64,000 nt of DNA from Rhizobium rhizogenes NBRC 13257. Its GTDB lineage: Bacteria; Pseudomonadota; Alphaproteobacteria; Rhizobiales; Rhizobiaceae. Shown one piece after another: positions 59,189 to 64,000 of the stretch. The notes under the pieces were generated by a model that saw only the letters and a program-made list of their open reading frames with translations, was not told the origin of the DNA and made no database searches. The position numbers and the translations under genes were made by a program. Numbering within the stretch: position 1 is the first letter of the stretch; each line of letters begins with the position of its first letter. The DNA is taken from contig NZ_BAYX01000026.1 of assembly GCF_000696095.1 (NCBI RefSeq), forward strand, positions 1-64,000, read 5' to 3'.

Positions 59189-59214
59189 CTGCTCCGGCAT
59201 CGCTGCCGGGGCAG
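59189..59214 (+). promoter_or_regulatory. Intercistronic hairpin after the binding-protein gene
   Basis: CTGCTCCGGC (59189-59198) pairs with GCCGGGGCAG (59205-59214), ten pairs including one G-T, around a 6-base loop, 20 bases past the binding-protein stop. Confidence 0.6.
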
Positions 59215-59253
59215 TTTCGTAATTGGTTGCGATATCGACGAACGGGGCAAGCA

Positions 59254-60120
59254 ATGTTTAAAAAGAATCTGGCGGCCAAGCTGACGCTTGTGCCCAGTGC
59301 GGTAGTCATCGCCGTATGCTTTTACGGCACGATCCTCTGGACATTTTATATTTCGCTCACGCATTCGACGATGCTGCCGAACTACAAGTTCTACGGGTTC
59401 AGTCAGTATGCGACGCTGCTGTCCATGCCACGCTGGCACACGGCCTTCGCCAACATGCTGATCTTCGGCAGCCTGTTCATCGCCGGCTCACTCATCATCG
59501 GTACGACGCTGGCAGCACTGCTCGATCGAAACGTCAAAGCCGAGGGACTTTTCCGCGTCTTCTTCCTTTATCCGCTTTCCATGTCCTTCGTCGTGACCGG
59601 CCTTGCCTGGCAATGGCTACTGAACCCGACAACCGGCGTTGAAGCACTCGTACGCGGCTTTGGCTGGGAAAGCTTCCAGTTCAATTGGCTGGCAAGCCCA
59701 GAAAAGGCGATCTACGCCGTTTCGATCGCCGCGATCTGGCAGTCCTCTGGCCTTGTCATGGCCATCATGCTCGCCGGCCTTCGCGGCGTCGACAGCGACA
59801 TCTGGCGGGCCGCAAAGATCGACGGCATTCCCGTCTGGCGATCCTACATAAGCATCGTGCTGCCCATGCTTCGTCCACTGATCCTCACCTGCGTCATCCT
59901 GCTGGCAACCGCCGTGGTCAAAAGCTATGACCTCGTCGTCGCCATGACGGGCGGCGGGCCCGGCATCAGCACCGATGTGCCCGGAAAGTTCGTCGTCGAT
60001 CTGCTGTTCCAGCGGGCCAACATCAGCACGGCGGCAGCCGCGGCGATCCTGATGTTACTGTCCGTCATCTGCGCCCTTTCTCCCTATGTCTATATCGAGC
60101 TCAAGAGGCAGAAGCGATGA
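59254..60120 (+). CDS. CUT1 ABC transporter permease (MalF-like)
   Basis: 288 residues from ATG 59254 (an earlier frame overlaps the binding-protein gene and hairpin). Six membrane segments start at LVPSAVVIAVCFYGTILWTF; the EAA loop is SDIWRAAKIDGIPVWRSYIS and the MalF-type MTGGGPGISTDVPGKFVVDL follows. It overlaps the next permease by four bases. Confidence 0.92.
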   Translation: MFKKNLAAKLTLVPSAVVIAVCFYGTILWTFYISLTHSTMLPNYKFYGFSQYATLLSMPRWHTAFANMLIFGSLFIAGSLIIGTTLAALLDRNVKAEGLFRVFFLYPLSMSFVVTGLAWQWLLNPTTGVEALVRGFGWESFQFNWLASPEKAIYAVSIAAIWQSSGLVMAIMLAGLRGVDSDIWRAAKIDGIPVWRSYISIVLPMLRPLILTCVILLATAVVKSYDLVVAMTGGGPGISTDVPGKFVVDLLFQRANISTAAAAAILMLLSVICALSPYVYIELKRQKR

Positions 60121-61025
60121 CTGTGCCCCCTCTCGTCCAATCCGGCGCTTCGGTAGTCCATGTGTCTCGCGCAAGCAAAACAAAGCCCGGCCGTGTCCTT
60201 CTCTATGTCGTCCTTTCGCTCGCGCTGGTCTATTACGCGATCCCATTGCTGCTGGTGATCTCCACATCACTGAAGACGGCTGACGAACTGCGCACCGGCA
60301 ACATCTTCACCCTGCCCCAAAGCCTGAATTTCGATGCCTGGACGAAGGCATGGCTGACGGCCTGCACGGGTATCCAGTGTAACGGCATTCACGGGAATTT
60401 CTGGAACTCCGTCGAAATTGTCGTGCCCAGTGTGATTTTCTCGATCCTGTTCGGCGCGCTTACCGGTTTTGCGCTGTCGCAATGGCAGTCGAAACTGAGC
60501 CGCCTCATCCTGCTGTCGCTGATGCTCGGCGCCTTCATTCCCTACCAGGTCATTCTCTATCCGCTGGTCCGGATCTTCAGCACCGTCGGCCTTTACGGCA
60601 CGCTGCCGGGGATCATCCTGATCCACATCATCTTCGGCCTGCCCTACATGACGCTGCTGTTCTTCAATTTTTACCAGGGTGTGCCGCCGGAGCTTTCGAA
60701 GGCGGCGAAGATGGATGGCGCCGGCTTCTTCACGATCTTCTTCGAGATCATGCTGCCGATGTCGGTCAATGTCCTCGTCGTCGCCATCATCATGCAGGCG
60801 ACCGGCATCTGGAACGACTTTCTGCTGGGTCTGATCTTCGCCGGGCGGGATCACCTGCCGATCACGGTACAGCTCAACAATATCGTCAATACAACAACTG
60901 GCGTCAAAGAATACAATGTGAACATGGCCGCGACATTCCTCACCGCGCTGCCGCCGCTTCTCATCTACATTCTTTCCGGACGCTATTTTGCGCGCGGCCT
61001 CGCCGCCGGCGCGGTGAAGGGCTGA
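60117..61025 (+). CDS. CUT1 ABC transporter permease (MalG-like)
   Basis: 302 residues. After a basic cytoplasmic lead come six membrane segments (VLLYVVLSLALVYYAIPLLL first), the EAA loop PELSKAAKMDGAGFFTIFFE and the C-terminal YFARGLAAGAVKG. A Cys-containing insert, TACTGIQCNGIHGNFWNSV, lies in the first periplasmic loop, as in glucose-type systems. It is four bases before the ATPase gene. Confidence 0.92.
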   Translation: MTVPPLVQSGASVVHVSRASKTKPGRVLLYVVLSLALVYYAIPLLLVISTSLKTADELRTGNIFTLPQSLNFDAWTKAWLTACTGIQCNGIHGNFWNSVEIVVPSVIFSILFGALTGFALSQWQSKLSRLILLSLMLGAFIPYQVILYPLVRIFSTVGLYGTLPGIILIHIIFGLPYMTLLFFNFYQGVPPELSKAAKMDGAGFFTIFFEIMLPMSVNVLVVAIIMQATGIWNDFLLGLIFAGRDHLPITVQLNNIVNTTTGVKEYNVNMAATFLTALPPLLIYILSGRYFARGLAAGAVKG

Positions 61026-61029
61026 TGCA

Positions 61030-62115
61030 ATGACACAGATCTCCGTTATCAACGCAAACAAGTCCTTCGGGCAGCAGCATATCCTCCGCGATATCAACCT
61101 GTCGGTTGCCAGCGGTGAATTCATCGTCCTGCTTGGTTCTTCGGGCTGCGGAAAGTCGACGCTGCTCAACGTCATCGCCGGCCTTGAAGATCCCGACACA
61201 GGCAAGATCATCGCCGGCGACCGGGATGTGACCAACGTCGATTCCAGCCGGCGCAACATGTCGATGGTCTTCCAGTCCTATGCGCTCTACCCGACGATGA
61301 CCGTTCGCAAGAACCTCGGCTTCGGGCTGCGCGTCAACAAGGTTGCAAAGGCCGAAATTGCCAAGCGTGTCGAATGGGCGGCCAACCTGCTCCAGCTGAC
61401 GCCCCTTCTCGACCGCCGCCCCTCGCAGCTCTCCGGTGGGCAACGCCAGCGCGTCGCCATCGGCCGGGCGCTCGTACGCCGTAGCCCGATCTGCCTTTTC
61501 GACGAGCCGCTTTCAAACCTCGACGCGAAGCTGCGCACCGAAATGCGGCTGGAGATCAAGAAGCTGCACCAGGAGTTGCACAGCACCATCGTCTACGTCA
61601 CCCACGACCAGATCGAGGCCATGACACTAGCCACCCGCGTTGCTGTCATGAAAAGCGGCAAGATCGAACAGTACGCGTCGCCGGACGAGCTCTACGAGAA
61701 GCCCGAAACCCTGTTCGTCGCCGGATTCGTCGGATCGCCCAGCATGAACCTGATATCGTCCCGCGTGAAGATCGAGGATGGCGAGCCTATGGCTGCCTTC
61801 GGCGATTACCAGTTGCCCATCGATGCATATCCGTTCCGTCAACCTGCCGTCGATGGCCAGGAGATAGTGATCGGCTTCCGGCCGGAAGACATCCAGCTTG
61901 CCGACGATCGGACGACGCTGCCGACGCTCTTCGCGCCGATTACCTTTATCGAGCCCATGGGCGCCGATACGCTGGTCTGGTTCGCGCTGGGAGAACAGAA
62001 GTTGTCGGTCCGCCTTCCCGCGGCCAAGGCCCGCGGCCTGTCCGGAGAAGTCCGCCTGGCCTTCAATCCCACCATCGCCTCCATCTTCTCGAAGGAAAGC
62101 GAGCAGCGCCTGTAG
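61030..62115 (+). CDS. CUT1 sugar ABC transporter ATP-binding protein
   Basis: 361 residues with Walker A GSSGCGKS, FQSYALYPTMTVRKNL, signature LSGGQRQRVAIGRAL, Walker B CLFDEPLSNLDAKL, switch His in YVTHDQIEAMTLA, and a C-terminal TOBE region (VIGFRPEDIQLADDRTTLPT). It completes the transporter started at 57.9 kb and is the last gene before the convergent deacylase. Confidence 0.93.
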   Translation: MTQISVINANKSFGQQHILRDINLSVASGEFIVLLGSSGCGKSTLLNVIAGLEDPDTGKIIAGDRDVTNVDSSRRNMSMVFQSYALYPTMTVRKNLGFGLRVNKVAKAEIAKRVEWAANLLQLTPLLDRRPSQLSGGQRQRVAIGRALVRRSPICLFDEPLSNLDAKLRTEMRLEIKKLHQELHSTIVYVTHDQIEAMTLATRVAVMKSGKIEQYASPDELYEKPETLFVAGFVGSPSMNLISSRVKIEDGEPMAAFGDYQLPIDAYPFRQPAVDGQEIVIGFRPEDIQLADDRTTLPTLFAPITFIEPMGADTLVWFALGEQKLSVRLPAAKARGLSGEVRLAFNPTIASIFSKESEQRL

Positions 62116-62127
62116 GGCGCAGTCGCA

Positions 62128-62151
62128 GCCGTCGCCGGATGCGGCGGCGGC
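62128..62151. terminator. GC-rich hairpin between convergent genes
   Basis: GCCGTCGCCG (62128-62137) pairs with CGGCGGCGGC (62142-62151), ten pairs with one G-T, around a 4-base loop. It lies 12 bases after the ATPase stop and 10 bases before the convergent ArgE-like stop. There is no T-tract. Confidence 0.45.
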
Positions 62152-62161
62152 CGCTCGACAC

Positions 62162-63322
62162 CTAGCAGAGTTCGCCGATCAGACGATCCATCATGGCGTC
62201 GCAGCGCTGCAATTCCGCTTCCTCGATATATTCGTCCGGCTGGTGGCCTTGATCCATGTTGCCAGGACCGATCACCACCGTATCAAGCCCGAGCCTCGAG
62301 GCGAACAGCCCGGCCTCCGCTCCGAACGAGACCTTTGTCAATGGTGCCTTGCCGAGCAAACGCCCTGCGAAAGCTGCTGCGGCGCTCGCGGCTGAGGTGG
62401 CGAGACCCGGATAGGCGTTGCAAACCTCGATTTCAGTCAAGGAGCCGACAGAGGCGCGGATGCGTCCCAGGATATCTTCGACATCGTCCTCCGCCAGGTG
62501 GCGAATCTCGAAATCGACCGAGGCGCGCTCTGCTACGATATTGAGAACTTCGCCGCCGGCGATCTTGCCGGCATGAACCGTCGTGTAAGGGATGTCATAG
62601 TCCGCATCTCGGAACCCCACGCTGGCGATCTCGTCCTGCACCCTGCGCAGGACGCCGACGAAATCGCAGGCCAGATGGATAGCATTGACGAAACGCGGGG
62701 CGAGCGAGGAATGGCCTGCCTCCCCGCTGAAACGCGCCTGGGCCGCCAATTTGCCTTTATGACCCAGGGCGATCGACATGGATGTCGGCTCTCCGACAAT
62801 GCAAAGCGAAGCCTTGAACTGTTCCTTAGCCAGGACATCGATCAGCGAGCGCACGCCGACGCAGCCGATCTCCTCGTCATGCGAAAAGGCGAAATTCAAT
62901 GGCCGCTTCAATAACTTGCCATCGATGCGGTCGGCAGCGGATAGCGCGCTTGCAAGAAACCCCTTCATGTCCGTCGAGCCACGGCCATGAAGACGAGAGC
63001 CGCGGCGCGTCAGCCGAAATGGGTCGGAGGTCCAGGCCTGCATTGCGACCGGCACCACATCGGTGTGGCCGGAAAGGACAATGCCGTCATCCCGCCGGGG
63101 GCCGATGCTGGCAAACAGGTTCGCCTTTTTGCCAGTCTGGTCAGCAACCAGCCGGCACTCGAAACCGCGGTCGCGGAGATAGGTTTGGACAAAATCGATC
63201 AGCGGTAGGTTGCTGTCGGCGCTGACGGTGGAGAAGGCGACAAGACGATCAAGCAGGTCAAGCGTATTCAAGAAATGATACTCCCAAAACGGGCGAAGGC
63301 CCGCATTGCAGCGAGCCTCCAT
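62162..63322 (-). CDS. ArgE/DapE-like M20 deacylase (acetylornithine deacetylase type)
   Basis: Up to 386 residues from ATG 63322; a TTG at 63271 with GGGAG upstream would give the family's usual start (LNTLDLLDRLVAFSTVSADS) and may be the true one. M20 motifs are complete: GHTDVVPVAMQAW, GRGSTDMKGFLA, FAFSHDEEIGCVGV, ASLCIVGEPTSM, and the C-terminal His in MDQGHQPDEYIE. It deacylates N-acyl amino acids such as N-acetylornithine. It may belong to arginine metabolism or to the adjoining glycoside locus; position alone does not decide. Confidence 0.88.
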   Translation of the reverse strand: MEARCNAGLRPFWEYHFLNTLDLLDRLVAFSTVSADSNLPLIDFVQTYLRDRGFECRLVADQTGKKANLFASIGPRRDDGIVLSGHTDVVPVAMQAWTSDPFRLTRRGSRLHGRGSTDMKGFLASALSAADRIDGKLLKRPLNFAFSHDEEIGCVGVRSLIDVLAKEQFKASLCIVGEPTSMSIALGHKGKLAAQARFSGEAGHSSLAPRFVNAIHLACDFVGVLRRVQDEIASVGFRDADYDIPYTTVHAGKIAGGEVLNIVAERASVDFEIRHLAEDDVEDILGRIRASVGSLTEIEVCNAYPGLATSAASAAAAFAGRLLGKAPLTKVSFGAEAGLFASRLGLDTVVIGPGNMDQGHQPDEYIEEAELQRCDAMMDRLIGELC

Positions 63323-63344
63323 TATTCTCTGTCTTTGACGGCCC

Positions 63345-64000
63345 TCAGCGGGCTATCGTCTCTTCATCAGCCATAGTCTGGTTGATATCGGCAAGCAGTG
63401 CCGCGATATCACCCTTCGGGAAGGCTTGGCGGAAGCGCCGGTCGAAAGTCGTAAACATGCCGAAGAACGAGTTGGCGCAATGTTCGAGCATCCGGTCCGC
63501 CTCACCCTCGTCGATCGACAGGTGCTTCTGAAGGAATTGATTGAACTTGGCTCGTGCGATCGGATTGGCGAGAATAAAGACGGGCTGCGTGTCCCACTTC
63601 ACTTCGCGGTGGCGCGAGGCGCGCGAACGGATTTGCAGTGGCGCTGCCAGACGAATGTCGCGCGAGGACGAACCTATTTCGATCTGCACGGCATCATCAT
63701 CGAGGATCCAGCGACGCTTGCCAGAATCAAAGAGCGCGAAATCCGCGGCAGGGATCGTGAGTGACACGCGCTTCGATTCGCCCGGCGCCAGATGCACCTT
63801 GGCAAAGGACTTTAGTTCGCGCTTCGGGCGCTGCAGCCGCGGCTTGCCGTAGCTTACGTAGAGCTGGGCGGCTTCCTTGCCGGCAACGGCACCGGTGTTG
63901 GAAACGGTGAAGCTCGCGACCACCTCTTCGCCGACATTCAGCGTCGAGCGATCCAGCTTCAGATCGGAATAGGCGAAGCTCGTGTAACTCAGGCCGAAGC
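63345..64000 (-). CDS. Glycoside hydrolase family 3 beta-glucosidase, C-terminal part (runs off right edge)
   Basis: The minus frame is open to the window edge and reads GLSYTSFAYSDLKLDRSTLN, then VGEEVVASFTVSNTGAVAGK, AAQLYVSYGKPRLQRPKREL and KSFAKVHLAPGESKRVSLTI. This is the fibronectin-III-like C-terminal domain (PF14310) of GH3 beta-glucosidases. An extra helical tail of about 90 residues follows (FILANPIARAKFNQFLQKHL to MADEETIAR). The catalytic (beta/alpha)8 part lies beyond the window. It probably hydrolyses the glucosides delivered by the transporter at 57.9-62.1 kb. Confidence 0.88.
   Translation of the reverse strand, partial: FGLSYTSFAYSDLKLDRSTLNVGEEVVASFTVSNTGAVAGKEAAQLYVSYGKPRLQRPKRELKSFAKVHLAPGESKRVSLTIPAADFALFDSGKRRWILDDDAVQIEIGSSSRDIRLAAPLQIRSRASRHREVKWDTQPVFILANPIARAKFNQFLQKHLSIDEGEADRMLEHCANSFFGMFTTFDRRFRQAFPKGDIAALLADINQTMADEETIAR

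Noticed and set aside
60267..61259. 330-codon minus-strand frame across permease and ATPase genes
   Set aside because: It spans two real genes on the other strand and reads as charged, repetitive text without motifs.
1..64000. CRISPR arrays, tRNA or rRNA genes, origin of replication
   Set aside because: No regularly spaced repeat array, no tRNA cloverleaf or rRNA-like sequence, and no rep or par gene was seen by eye. A covariance-model search would settle the RNA question.

Overview
The window looks like part of a large rhizobial replicon (Rhizobium/Agrobacterium-type alphaproteobacterium, GC about 60%). It is dense in ABC uptake operons, each with its own regulator and catabolic enzymes, which is typical of rhizobial megaplasmids and chromids. 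The taxon and replicon are inferences from gene content and codon style. No tRNA, rRNA, replication or conjugation gene was seen. Homology statements rest on recognised motifs, not on searches.

Layout. 1-4.2 kb: AraC-type regulator (cut by the left edge), APC permease and copper amine oxidase, an amine-use module. 4.3-10.8 kb (minus): LacI regulator, CUT1 sugar ABC transporter and an MGH1/GH63-like glycosidase, read from a promoter with two perfect palindromic operators. 11-18.2 kb (plus): GntR regulator, Dpp/Opp-type ABC transporter and a DapA-family aldolase. 18.2-23 kb: GNAT enzyme, then an ECF sigma / anti-sigma / heavy-metal-sensor / DUF1800 / DUF1501 set. 23.2-24.6 kb: M20 dipeptidase. 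24.8-31.6 kb (plus): DapA, GntR, CUT1 ABC transporter and PfkB kinase. 31.6-40.1 kb (minus): XRE-cupin regulator, CUT2 ABC transporter, phosphotriesterase-like, GATase1-like, ribokinase, BtpA and M20 carbamoylase genes.

40.1-45.2 kb is a scrambled, partly AT-rich island. It holds remnants of IS6, IS110 and IS3 elements, two hypothetical membrane proteins, a 613-aa HipA-family kinase with a unique-looking N-terminal extension and two palindromes at its promoter, and a eutC fragment.

45.2-55.4 kb (minus) is one long operon: Dpp-type ABC transporter with a fused double ATPase, DeoR regulator, M20 carbamoylase, two choline/aminoglycoside-kinase-like proteins and an inositol-monophosphatase-like phosphatase. 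56.1-57.8 kb: a small membrane protein and a frame-broken IS3 element. 57.9-62.1 kb: CUT1 ABC transporter. 62.2-64 kb: ArgE-like deacylase and the C-terminus of a GH3 beta-glucosidase.

The strongest candidates for undescribed biology are the HipA fusion with its operators (42.7-44.7 kb), the kinase/kinase/phosphatase/carbamoylase operon (45.2-55.4 kb) and the CUT2/phosphotriesterase/BtpA/carbamoylase operon (31.6-39.3 kb). A recurring structural feature is a strong hairpin directly after five of the six solute-binding-protein genes.
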